Shown one piece after another: positions 6,880 to 13,401 of a stretch of DNA of 13,831 bases. The stretch is from DATJBC01 sp035515515. Its GTDB lineage: Bacteria; Actinomycetota; Acidimicrobiia; Acidimicrobiales; UBA8190. The notes below the pieces were generated by a model. That model ran no database searches, was not told where the DNA came from, and saw only the letters and a list, made by a program, of their open reading frames with translations. Each line of letters opens with the position of its first letter. Position 1 is the stretch's first letter. The stretch is from the NCBI GenBank assembly GCA_035515515.1, contig DATJBC010000228.1, forward strand, positions 1 to 13,831, read 5' to 3'. Both the position numbers and the translations under genes were made by a program.

Positions 6880-7268
6880 TAGGGCGGGTGCGCGCCCTGC
6901 AAAAACGGTGCCCGCAGGAACTGCGATTCCAGGTCACGGGATCACGCACAAGCGTCGGGACGCTGCTGACACTCCTACCGCGTTTGTGACAAGTCACCAA
7001 TCCGACCCTGCGAACGAAGTGGGGTGAGCCGGAGTGGGGGTTGCGTTCGGGGAAGGGATGCCCTGGCTCTCCGACCGGCGGTTGATTCCATGGGCCCAGT
7101 TGGAGCAGCCGACCGGCCCATAAGGGCACCAGGCCCCGCCTGGCGGCCACACCGTAGGCCGCGGCGACCCGGTCCCGGGACCCCGGGCCACGCTGGAGGC
7201 GTGGTCGGGAAAGGCCGTCGGTCGCCGAGCCTCAGGCGGGCCGAGACAGCGCCATAGCCAGCAGTTGC
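6880..7268 (+). repeat. Long repeat copy R1 (5' and 3' modules)
   Basis: This 527-nt gap between the chimera and the next gene is mostly filled by a diverged long repeat shared with R2. Common words in the same order include GTGACAAGTCAC, GGTGAGCCGG, ggaagggatgccctgg (7051-7066), ggcggttgattcc (7077-7089), aggccccgcctgg and ccgagacagcgccat. Indels separate the blocks. No conserved reading frame, tRNA or CRISPR structure is visible. The 5' part also matches R3; the 3' part matches R0. Confidence 0.75.
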
Positions 7269-7343
7269 AAATGCTGCGATTTTGGGAGCGGTCGCAGGTG
7301 CGCCGATGTTATGCGCCCTCTGGGTCGCCGCGGTTGAGCCGGG

Positions 7344-7607
7344 CTACTTTCCGAGCTGCGACGTAAGTCCGTCTACGTGCATCTCGTAATACTCGTTGTT
7401 CGCCCATGGTCCGACCGCGCCTTCAACCACCTCACGCACGGCGTCGACCGATTCGCCTTCCCAGATGCAGATGCCGAGGCTGTGATCGTTGGTCGCTGCA
7501 TGGATTGGCAGCGCAACGTGGGACGGTAGCCCAGCTTCGAGTGCCTTGGCCTCGGCGGCCTCAAAGCCTTCGGGGTCGTGAATTCGATGAATGACTGTCA
7601 CAAACAC
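7344..7607 (-). CDS. Small conserved hypothetical protein, ferredoxin-like fold
   Basis: An 87-residue protein starting at GTG 7605-7607. It begins FVTVIHRIHDPEGFEAAEAKA, continues with a central ICIWEGESVDAVREVVEGAVG and ends NEYYEMHVDG. This pattern (strand, helix, WEA/G-D/ESVDAVR, NEYYEV) is common in small actinobacterial proteins of the dimeric alpha-beta barrel kind with no assigned reaction. There are no membrane segments or signal peptide. GC is lower than in the core genes, and it sits alone between repeat copies R1 and R2. The ribosome binding site is weak (GGTGA). The reading frame looks intact and protein-like; the function is unknown. Confidence 0.7.
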   Translation of the reverse strand: MFVTVIHRIHDPEGFEAAEAKALEAGLPSHVALPIHAATNDHSLGICIWEGESVDAVREVVEGAVGPWANNEYYEMHVDGLTSQLGK

Positions 7608-7622
7608 GGGTTCACCGTCCGT

Positions 7623-7677
7623 TTGTCGGGCGAGACTGCGCGGATGAGCTGCGACCCATTTCTAACACACCCGACAA
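7623..7677. repeat. Spaced inverted repeat upstream of the small gene
   Basis: TTGTCGGG (7623-7630) and CCCGACAA (7670-7677) are perfect 8-bp arms 39 nt apart, just upstream of the GTG at 7607 on the minus strand. They could be a pair of regulator half-sites or chance. No clear promoter was found with them. Confidence 0.3.
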
Positions 7678-7805
7678 TGGAGCGCTCGGGTGCGTTCCAG
7701 TACCCAGACCCGACCAGATGACGGCTCTGGGATGCGCCCCACGCACATAGGCGCTCTTCCCGGTCGAATCGTGCATCTCGATGTCGCGACCGTCAAGTGC
7801 CGCAG

Positions 7806-8130
7806 TGGTGCGGGTGCGTTCCCAGTAACACATCATCCGCAAGCTGCGATCCGGTCACGCAATCCACGAGCGTCTAAGGCGCCTGTGACATTCCCGTGGC
7901 CTTCGTGACAAGTCACGAATCTGACCCCTCCGAAATGGCGGGGGTGAGCCGGGGTGGGGGGTGTCACCTTCGAGGAAGGGATGCCCTGGGTCTCCGACTG
8001 GCGGTTGATTCCCTGGCCAAGTTGGGAGCAAGCCCGGCCGTCGGCTCATCGGGGCCCCAGGCCCCGCCTGGAGGCCACGCGTGGGCGTCGGCGGCGCCGA
8101 GACAGCGCCATTGGGCAGTTCCGCGTGCCT
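7806..8130 (+). repeat. Long repeat copy R2 (5' and 3' modules)
   Basis: This fills most of the 567-nt gap between the 87-aa gene and the 80-aa gene. The 5' module shares the 17-mer taacacatcatccgcaa (7826-7842) and the 18-mer atccacgagcgtctaagg (7862-7879) exactly with R3. The 3' module shares ggaagggatgccctgg (7974-7989), ggcggttgattcc (8000-8012), aggccccgcctgg and ccgagacagcgccat with R1. R2 is about 60 nt shorter than R1, through a deletion in the 3' part. The stretch before it (7678-7805) holds nothing I recognise apart from a short echo of the 5' module (cgggtgcgttcc near 7687). Confidence 0.8.
7902..7919. promoter_or_regulatory. Perfect 18-bp palindrome inside R2
   Basis: TTCGTGAC-AA-GTCACGAA is a perfect inverted repeat with 8-bp arms. 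R1 has a one-base degraded version at 6983-7000. R3 loses its similarity to R2 just before this point, so the palindrome marks the border of the two modules. It could be a protein-binding or recombination site. Function unknown. Confidence 0.5.
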
Positions 8131-8174
8131 GGGCGGACGGGCTCGTCTTTGGCCTCAGGGCCAACAAGACTGGG

Positions 8175-8417
8175 ATGGTGGAACAAGACGGCAGGCTCAC
8201 TAAGCAGCAACTCCGCACTGTAAGAATCGCAGCGTCGGTGTTTACGATTTCCCTCTATTGGACTGGACTCAACGCATTGATCTATGGAGTCAACAATGCT
8301 GCATTCGTATATCTGACGGTCGGAATCGTTCTCCTCTGCACGGCCCTGGCCCTGACGTTTGCGATCGTCCGCTGGGTCTTCATGCAGATTGACCGGGGTC
8401 ACGACCGAAACCCGTAG
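8175..8417 (+). CDS. Small two-helix membrane protein
   Basis: An 80-residue protein from ATG 8175 (MVEQDGRLTKQQLRTVRIAA). A charged N-terminus is followed by two hydrophobic helices, about residues 20-38 (ASVFTISLYWTGLNALIYGV) and 42-66 (AFVYLTVGIVLLCTALALTF), then a short basic/acidic end. The turn between them is VNNA. The family is not recognised. GC is close to 50 percent, far below the neighbouring operons, which suggests transfer or different origin. The frame stays open upstream to 7896, but that part reads through repeat R2 and looks noncoding. There is no good ribosome binding site. It lies between R2 and R3. A weak CAGGC/GCCTG hairpin follows the stop (8425-8441). Confidence 0.55.
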   Translation: MVEQDGRLTKQQLRTVRIAASVFTISLYWTGLNALIYGVNNAAFVYLTVGIVLLCTALALTFAIVRWVFMQIDRGHDRNP

Positions 8418-8442
8418 GGCAGACCAGGCGATAAGTGCCTGA

Positions 8443-8543
8443 GTAGGGCGGGTGCGCCTCCTGTAACACATCATCCGCAAACTGCGATCCGGGTCGCGAA
8501 ATCCACGAGCGTCTAAGGTGCCCGTCCTGCTCGCGTGGCCTTG
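8443..8543 (+). repeat. Repeat copy R3 (5' module only)
   Basis: This matches the 5' module of R2 and, more weakly, R1 (tagggcgggtgcgc at its start is shared with 6880-6893). Exact matches to R2 are taacacatcatccgcaa (8464-8480) and atccacgagcgtctaagg (8501-8518). Similarity stops near cgtggcctt, at the edge of the palindrome of R2. The remaining 130 nt up to the gatB end hold no recognisable feature except a weak hairpin. Confidence 0.75.
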
Positions 8544-8633
8544 GCGAAGATGGTCGGTCCGCCGTTGCCATGCAGGGTCTCCCAGATCGATCTCGCCGAT
8601 GGCACCTCGAGACGCGGACGCCCGGACTCGCGC

Positions 8634-8670
8634 TCCCCCAAAACGCGCGGCAGGCCGAGGCGGTGGGGGA
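8634..8670 (-). terminator. Possible terminator after gatB
   Basis: Just beyond the gatB stop, TCCCCCA (8664-8670, minus strand) can pair with TGGGGGA (8634-8640) to give a 7-bp stem around a 23-nt loop. There is no T tail after the stem, so the terminator role is weakly supported. Confidence 0.25.
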
Positions 8671-8674
8671 AGGG

Positions 8675-10108
8675 TCAGCCGCGCAGGCGGCGCAGCTCGG
8701 CGGCCACGGCCTTCCCGTCGGCCCGGTTGTCGGTCGCCCGCATGACCGCGCCGGTGAAGAATCCGAAGAGCTTGTCCTCGCCGCCGCGGAAGCGGGCCCA
8801 TTCGTCGGGATGGGCCTGGACCACCTCGGCCACGGCCGCCTCCAGGGTGCCGCTGTCGAGGGCCTCGTAGCCCTTGCGCCGGGCGATCTCGGCCGGGTCC
8901 CCCCCGTTGTCGAGCATCTCTGCCAGGACGTCCTTGGCCTGCGTGGCGCTCAGGTCGCCGCCTTCCTCCATCCGGAGGAGCTGGGTGTAGCTCGCGGCGT
9001 CGAGGCCACGGGCGCGCTCGGGATCGGCCGACGCCTCGTTCGAGGTCCGCGCCAACGCCAGCAGGGGGCTCACGCCCTCGCCCGTGGCTGCCAGCACCAG
9101 CGCGTCGAGGCCGTGCTCGACCACCGTGGCGATCTGGTCGGCGCGCGACCCGGTGGGGATCTCGGGGCCGAACAGCGATGCGAGCCTGGCGCGGCGATCG
9201 GCGGGCATGGGGCCGAGCGAGGCCGCCACCTCGGACTGCCAGCCCTGGTCGGGCACGATCGGGACGAGATCGGGCTCGGGGAAATAGCGGTAGTCGAAGG
9301 CCTCTTCCTTGGATCGCAGCGCGACGGTCTCGCCGGCGTCCTCGTCCCAGTGCCGCGTCTGCTGCTTGACCACCTCACCCCGCTCGAGCAACGCGACCTG
9401 CCGATCGATCTCGAAGTCGATGGCCCGACCCAGTGAGCGAAGCGAGTTCATGTTCTTGATCTCACAGCGCGTCCCGTAGGGGGCGTCGGGGCCGGGGCGC
9501 ACCGACACGTTGGCGTCGACGCGCAGGGAGCCCTCCTCCATGCGCCCGTCCGAGGCCCCCGTGGCCACCAGGATGGCCCGTAGCTCCGAGACGTACAGGC
9601 GCGCCTGCTCCGAGGAGCGGATGTCGGGCTCAGAGACGATCTCGACGAGCGGAACCCCGGCGCGGTTGTAGTCGACCACGGAGTGCCCGGCGTCGTGGAT
9701 GCGGCCGCCCCCGCCCACGTGCGAGGTCTTGCCGGTGTCCTCCTCGAGGTGCGCCCGCACGATGCCGATGCGCGACCCGTCGGGGAGCTCCAGCCAGCCG
9801 CCAACGTTGATGGGCTCGTCGTACTGGCTCACCTGGTAGTCCTTGGGCATGTCGGGATAGAAGTAGTTCTTGCGGTGGAACAGCGAGGGGCGCACCTCGC
9901 AGTGCAGGGCCATGCCGATGCGCATGGCGTACTCGACCGCCTTGGCGTTGAGCACCGGGAGCGAGCCCGGCAGGCCCAGGCACACCGGGCACACGTGGGT
10001 GTTGGGCTCGCCCCCGAAGAGGTTGCGGCACCCGCAGAAGAGCTTCGTGTCGGTCTTGAGCTCGCAGTGCACCTCGAGGCCGATGACGGGCTCCCATGCC
10101 CCGCTCAT
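8675..10108 (-). CDS. gatB: Asp/Glu-tRNA amidotransferase subunit B
   Basis: The tRNA-binding and kinase-like subunit of GatCAB. It phosphorylates the Glu or Asp carried on mischarged Glu-tRNA(Gln) or Asp-tRNA(Asn) and amidates it with ammonia delivered from GatA. The 477 residues are the full family length. Seen in order: the N-terminal WEPVIGLEVHCEL, the Cys pairs CGC and CPVCLGLPG (zinc site), the HRKNYFYPDMPKDYQVSQYD block, LVEIVSEPD, the RCEIKNMNS block, then the helical and YqeY-like C-terminal tail ending at 8675. The ATG at 10106-10108 overlaps the gatA stop as ATGA, so translation is probably coupled. The gene is last in the operon and its end borders the repeat island. Confidence 0.97.
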   Translation of the reverse strand: MSGAWEPVIGLEVHCELKTDTKLFCGCRNLFGGEPNTHVCPVCLGLPGSLPVLNAKAVEYAMRIGMALHCEVRPSLFHRKNYFYPDMPKDYQVSQYDEPINVGGWLELPDGSRIGIVRAHLEEDTGKTSHVGGGGRIHDAGHSVVDYNRAGVPLVEIVSEPDIRSSEQARLYVSELRAILVATGASDGRMEEGSLRVDANVSVRPGPDAPYGTRCEIKNMNSLRSLGRAIDFEIDRQVALLERGEVVKQQTRHWDEDAGETVALRSKEEAFDYRYFPEPDLVPIVPDQGWQSEVAASLGPMPADRRARLASLFGPEIPTGSRADQIATVVEHGLDALVLAATGEGVSPLLALARTSNEASADPERARGLDAASYTQLLRMEEGGDLSATQAKDVLAEMLDNGGDPAEIARRKGYEALDSGTLEAAVAEVVQAHPDEWARFRGGEDKLFGFFTGAVMRATDNRADGKAVAAELRRLRG

Positions 10109-11595
10109 CGGGCCCCCACCGCCGGGGCGGCGAGGCGGGGAGCCGCCGCCTCGAGCACCGCCCCCACCTGGAACAGCACCGCCTCCCCGAGGGCGGGCGC
10201 CATGACCTGCACCCCCACGGGGAGCCCGGCGTCGTCGCTGCCGAAGGGGACGCTCAGCGCGGGATGCCCCGAGAGGTTCGACGGCACGGTGCACACGTCG
10301 GACAGGTACATCGCCCAGGGGTCGTCGATCTTGGAGCCGATGGTGAAGGCGGTCGTGGGGGTGGTGGCGCCCAGCAGCGCGTCGAACCGGTGGTAGGCGG
10401 CGGCCAGCGCGTCGATGATCAAGGTGCGGACCTTCTGGGCCTGGGCGTAGTAGGCGTCGTAGTAGCCGGCCGACAGGGCGTAGGTGCCCAGCATGATGCG
10501 CCGCTTCACCTCCGCGCCGAAGCCGGCCGCGCGGGTGGCGGCGTTCATGGACTCCGCCGTCTGGGCGTCCACCCGCAGGCCGTAGCGCACCCCGTCGTAG
10601 CGGGCCAGGTTGGACGAGGCCTCGGCCGACGCCAGGATGTAGTAGGCGGGCAGTCCGTGGCGGAGCTCGGGGACCGAGCACTCGGCGACCCGGGCGCCGC
10701 GCTCCTCGAGGGCCGCCGCCGCGCCGCGCACCGACGCCCCGACGGCGGGATCGACCCCGTCGACGAGCTCGCGCACCAGCCCCACCCGCACGCCGTCGAC
10801 GCCGTCGGGGATCCCCGACGCCGAGCGGGGCAACGGCCGGTCGAGCGACGTGGAGTCGAGCGGGTCGTGCCCCCCGATGACGTCGAAGAGCGCCGCGCAG
10901 TCCTCCACCGAGGTGGCCACGGGGCCGATCTGGTCGAGCGAGCTGGCGAAGGCCACCAGCCCGTAGCGCGACACCGTGCCGTAGGTGGGCTTGAGCCCCA
11001 CCACCCCGCACAGCGCGGCCGGCTGGCGGATCGACCCGCCCGTCTCCGAGCCCAGCGCCAGCGGCGCCAGCCCGGCGGCCACCGCGGCGGTCGACCCGCC
11101 CGAGGACCCACCCGGCACGCGGGCCGTGTCGTAGGGGTTGCGCGTGGGGCCGAAGGCGGAGTGCTCGGTCGAGGACCCCATGGCGAACTCGTCCAGGTTC
11201 GTCTTGCCCAGGACCACGGCGCCCGCGCTCCGCAGCCGCTCGATGACCGTGGCGTCGTAGGGCGGGTGCCAGCGTTCGAGGATGCGCGACGAGCACGTGG
11301 TGGCCACCCCCCGCGTGCAGATGTTGTCCTTCACCGCCACCGGCACGCCGGCCAGGGGGCCGGGGTCCTCCCCCGACGCCACCCGCCGGTCGACGTCCGC
11401 CGCGGCCCGGCGGGCGTCGTCGGGGAGCACGGTCACGAAGGCGTGCAGCTCGCCGTCCACGGCGTCGATGGCCGCCAGGCAGCGCTCCAGGACCTCGGCC
11501 GCCGGGGTGGTGCCGTCCCGCACCCCCCGGGCGATGGCCAGGGCGGGGGCCCCCGCCCCGGGACCGGGCCCGGCCCCGGGGGCCTCGGGCGTCAC
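10105..11595 (-). CDS. gatA: Asp/Glu-tRNA amidotransferase subunit A (glutaminase)
   Basis: Amidase-signature subunit that frees ammonia from glutamine for GatB. The 496 residues carry the Ser-cisSer-Lys triad: Lys89 in VAVKDN, cis-Ser164 in GGSSGGS and nucleophile Ser188 in GSETGGSIRQPA. The 99- and 24-residue spacings are those of the family. The start is GTG 11593-11595, which overlaps the gatC stop as GTGA; longer in-frame readings run into the hydrolase gene in the wrong frame. The N-terminus has a Gly/Pro/Ala-rich stretch (residues 4-17) before the usual ALAIARGVRDG. Operon order hydrolase-gatC-gatA-gatB with overlaps at each junction fits equal production of the three subunits. Confidence 0.97.
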   Translation of the reverse strand: MTPEAPGAGPGPGAGAPALAIARGVRDGTTPAAEVLERCLAAIDAVDGELHAFVTVLPDDARRAAADVDRRVASGEDPGPLAGVPVAVKDNICTRGVATTCSSRILERWHPPYDATVIERLRSAGAVVLGKTNLDEFAMGSSTEHSAFGPTRNPYDTARVPGGSSGGSTAAVAAGLAPLALGSETGGSIRQPAALCGVVGLKPTYGTVSRYGLVAFASSLDQIGPVATSVEDCAALFDVIGGHDPLDSTSLDRPLPRSASGIPDGVDGVRVGLVRELVDGVDPAVGASVRGAAAALEERGARVAECSVPELRHGLPAYYILASAEASSNLARYDGVRYGLRVDAQTAESMNAATRAAGFGAEVKRRIMLGTYALSAGYYDAYYAQAQKVRTLIIDALAAAYHRFDALLGATTPTTAFTIGSKIDDPWAMYLSDVCTVPSNLSGHPALSVPFGSDDAGLPVGVQVMAPALGEAVLFQVGAVLEAAAPRLAAPAVGAR

Positions 11596-11900
11596 GACTC
11601 GTCCCCCAAGATGCGCGGCACGCGGAAGCGCCCGCCCTCGACGTCGGGCGCCTGGGCCAGGACCTCGTCGCGGTCGAGGGACTCCCGGGGCTCGTCGGGG
11701 CGCGTGACGTTCTGCAGGGGGAGGGGGTGCGCCGTGGGCTCGACCCCCTCGGTGTCCAGCGCGGCCAGCTCCGCGGCGTGGTCGAGCACGCTGGCGAGCT
11801 GCTCGGCGTACCGGTCGAGCTCCTCCTCGGTCAGGTCGATGCGTGCGAGGCGCGCCACGTAGGCGGCGTCGTCGCGCGTCAGGCGGCGCTCGCCGGCCAT
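11592..11900 (-). CDS. gatC: Asp/Glu-tRNA amidotransferase subunit C
   Basis: The small chaperone-like subunit that wraps around GatA and GatB and holds the complex together. The 102 residues match the family size. The helical N-terminus LTRDDAAYVARLARIDLTEEELDRYAEQLASVLDHAAEL is typical, followed by the EGVEPTAHPLPLQNVTRPDEP segment and a C-terminal FRVPRIL. The ATG at 11898-11900 shares its A with the TGA of the upstream hydrolase gene (TGATG), so it is likely translated by ribosomes that terminate there. Confidence 0.95.
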   Translation of the reverse strand: MAGERRLTRDDAAYVARLARIDLTEEELDRYAEQLASVLDHAAELAALDTEGVEPTAHPLPLQNVTRPDEPRESLDRDEVLAQAPDVEGGRFRVPRILGDES

Positions 11901-12691
11901 CAGCCAGCCGTCCCCGCCACCATCTCCCCGGCCGGGCTGGCGCCGAGCACCCCGCGCACGAACGCCACGGTGCTCGACACCACCAGCTCGGCATCGTTGT
12001 CGAGGGTCGCCACGTGGAAGCTCTCCTCCAGCCAGACCCGCTCGACGGGCCCGGAGACCCCGGCCACGAGGACGTCGCCCGACGACGGCGGCACCACGTG
12101 GTCCTGGCGGCTCGACAGCAGCAGCACCGGGCAGCGGATCTCGGCCAGCCCGGCGGCGACGGCGTCGATGCCTTCGAAGAGGCTGAGCGCCGCGGCCACC
12201 GGCGTCCCCGGGTAGGCGAGCTCGACGGGGCCCTCCTTGGCGATGTCGGAGCCCAACCCGGGCGCCACCTCGGTGCCGGCGTCGAGCAGCCCGCGCAGGA
12301 CCTCCCTGAAGCTCTCGGCGGGGGGGTCGACGAACGGGTTGACCAGGACCAACCCGCGGATCTCGGGATGGCGCTCGGCCAGGTGGCACCCCAGCGTGCC
12401 CCCCATCGACAGGCCCACCACGGCGACGTCGTCGCAGCGGGCGGCGAGCGCCGCGTAGGCGGCCTCGGCGGCCGACGCGTAGTCGGGCCACCGGGTCGGC
12501 ACCATGTCCTCGATGGCCGTCCCGTGGCCGGGAAGGAGGGGCAGCTCCACGGTGTAGCCCTCGGCGGCCAGGGCGTCGGCCTGGGGACGCATCGACTGGG
12601 GGTTCCCGGTGAAGCCGTGCAGCACCAGCACGGCGTGGCGGGAGCCGGCGTGGGAGAAGGGCTCGGCACCAGGGATGACGGGGGCGGGCAC
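11900..12691 (-). CDS. Alpha/beta hydrolase, carboxylesterase/monoacylglycerol lipase-like
   Basis: A 263-residue serine hydrolase similar in layout to the Est30-type carboxylesterases. The oxyanion-region LVLHGFTGNP, nucleophile Ser95 in VVGLSMGG, Asp197 in SSRQDHVVPP and His226 in ESFHVATLD form the expected triad, and a short cap lies between about residues 120 and 170. There is no signal peptide, so it is cytosolic. A likely substrate class is short or medium-chain acyl esters; this is family knowledge. It starts at GTG 12689-12691, with TAGCAT ending 6 nt upstream, suggesting a leaderless mRNA. It is the first gene of the operon with gatCAB, and its stop overlaps the gatC start. Confidence 0.9.
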   Translation of the reverse strand: MPAPVIPGAEPFSHAGSRHAVLVLHGFTGNPQSMRPQADALAAEGYTVELPLLPGHGTAIEDMVPTRWPDYASAAEAAYAALAARCDDVAVVGLSMGGTLGCHLAERHPEIRGLVLVNPFVDPPAESFREVLRGLLDAGTEVAPGLGSDIAKEGPVELAYPGTPVAAALSLFEGIDAVAAGLAEIRCPVLLLSSRQDHVVPPSSGDVLVAGVSGPVERVWLEESFHVATLDNDAELVVSSTVAFVRGVLGASPAGEMVAGTAG

Positions 12692-12697
12692 GCCCGC

Positions 12698-12703
12698 ATG
12701 CTA
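12698..12703 (-). promoter_or_regulatory. Probable -10 element of the hydrolase-gatCAB operon
   Basis: On the minus strand TAGCAT ends 6 nt before the GTG at 12691. No clear -35 hexamer lies 16-18 nt upstream. Its place in the divergent spacer and the absence of a Shine-Dalgarno sequence support a leaderless start. Confidence 0.4.
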
Positions 12704-12755
12704 CGCGACCCGTCGCTCCGGCCCGGCTGGCGGGCCCCGCTGGCCGGCCCGGCGC

Positions 12756-12785
12756 CCGGGCCCCGCCCGGGCGGGCGGGGCCCGG
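12756..12785. repeat. Perfect 13-bp all-GC hairpin
   Basis: CCGGGCCCCGCCC (12756-12768) and GGGCGGGGCCCGG (12773-12785) are perfectly complementary arms with a 4-nt loop. It lies in the 265-nt divergent spacer between two promoters, where no gene ends. It could insulate the promoters or be bound by a protein. Confidence 0.6.
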
Positions 12786-12835
12786 CGGACTCCGGTGGGC
12801 CGGCCGCGGGCTGCGCAGCGCGCCGCCGGGGGGGT

Positions 12836-12857
12836 GTTGACTGACATCCAAGTCAAC
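12836..12857. promoter_or_regulatory. Palindromic operator-like site before the SCP2 gene
   Basis: GTTGACT-N8-AGTCAAC, perfect 7-bp arms in a 22-bp site. Size and symmetry resemble operators of dimeric TetR-type regulators. It lies about 30 nt upstream of the possible -10 TAGGGT (12884-12889) and about 100 nt before the SCP2 start. No regulator gene is in the window. Confidence 0.5.
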
Positions 12858-12883
12858 GAGGGCACCTCCGAACGGCACGCGGG

Positions 12884-12889
12884 TAGGGT
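12884..12889 (+). promoter_or_regulatory. Possible -10 element of the SCP2 gene
   Basis: TAGGGT on the plus strand would give a 5' leader of about 60 nt, in keeping with the clear ribosome binding site of this gene. The -35 region is not recognisable. Confidence 0.3.
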
Positions 12890-12956
12890 GATCCCTGCCC
12901 AGTGCCCTGAGTGCCGTCGCGGGGGCAACGGCCCGTGTGAGCGACAAGGAGCGCAA

Positions 12957-13370
12957 GTGACGATGGCCCAATACCCCTTCCTGAGCGACGAGTGGGTCGA
13001 CGAGGCCCGCCGGATCCGCGAGGAATACGAGGGCAAGACCGGAAGCGTCCCCCACCAGATGCGGATGAACCTGGTGATCACCGAGGTGCCCTTCGGCGAG
13101 GGGAGCATCGACGCCCACATGGACACCAGCGACGGGCGGCTCAAGCTCGAGACCGGGCACATCGACCCCGTCGACCTCAAGGTCACCCTCGACTACACCA
13201 CGGCCAAGGCCATCCTGGTGGAGGGCAACCCCCAGGTGGGCATGCAGGCCTTCATGGCCGGCAAGGTGCGTGTCGAGGGCGACATGGCCAAGCTCATGAT
13301 GATGCAGGGCGCCCCGCCCGACCCGGCCGCCCAGGAAGTGGCCAACCGCCTGCGCGAGATCACCTCGTAG
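12957..13370 (+). CDS. SCP2 sterol-carrier domain protein
   Basis: A protein of 137 residues made almost wholly of one SCP2-type lipid-binding domain, about residues 35-125. The pattern includes MRMNLVITEVPFGEGSI, a strand LKVTLDYTTAKAILVEGN, and the family-typical QAFMAGKVRVEGDMAKLMMM. Such proteins bind acyl-CoA, sterols or other lipids in a hydrophobic tunnel; the actual ligand is not known. The GTG at 12957 is preferred over the ATG at 12963 because AAGGAG (12946-12951) is 5 nt before the GTG and 11 nt before the ATG. The frame stays open far upstream, but through noncoding spacer. It is divergent from the hydrolase-gatCAB operon and convergent with a transporter. No signal peptide is seen. 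Confidence 0.88.
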   Translation: MTMAQYPFLSDEWVDEARRIREEYEGKTGSVPHQMRMNLVITEVPFGEGSIDAHMDTSDGRLKLETGHIDPVDLKVTLDYTTAKAILVEGNPQVGMQAFMAGKVRVEGDMAKLMMMQGAPPDPAAQEVANRLREITS

Positions 13371-13401
13371 CGCGCCGCCCGGGCTCGTCGTGCGCCGGGG
13401 G

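Noticed and set aside
6983..7000. GTGACAAGTCAC as a CRP/GlxR site
   Set aside because: The half-site spacing is 4 nt between TGTGA and TCAC, not the 6 nt of CRP-type sites.
7612..7842. A minus-strand 76-residue frame through repeat R2 (and the similar text in R3)
   Set aside because: Similar peptides in several copies arise from DNA-level repeat identity. Indels break the frame between copies, so coding is not supported.
7896..8174. A long N-terminal extension of the 80-aa membrane protein
   Set aside because: It translates repeat R2, has no protein-like pattern and very different composition. The membrane protein begins naturally at ATG 8175.
6880..8543. CRISPR array or integron attC sites
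   Set aside because: The repeats are hundreds of nt long, diverged and irregularly spaced, cargo genes are on both strands, and no attC core (GTTRRRY with paired arms) or integrase gene was seen.
6817..8674. tRNA or other structured RNA gene in the island as a target for insertion
   Set aside because: The R1/R2 word ggcggttgattcc recalls a T-arm, but the 7-nt loop and stem pairing and an acceptor stem are missing. No tRNA was found on either strand.
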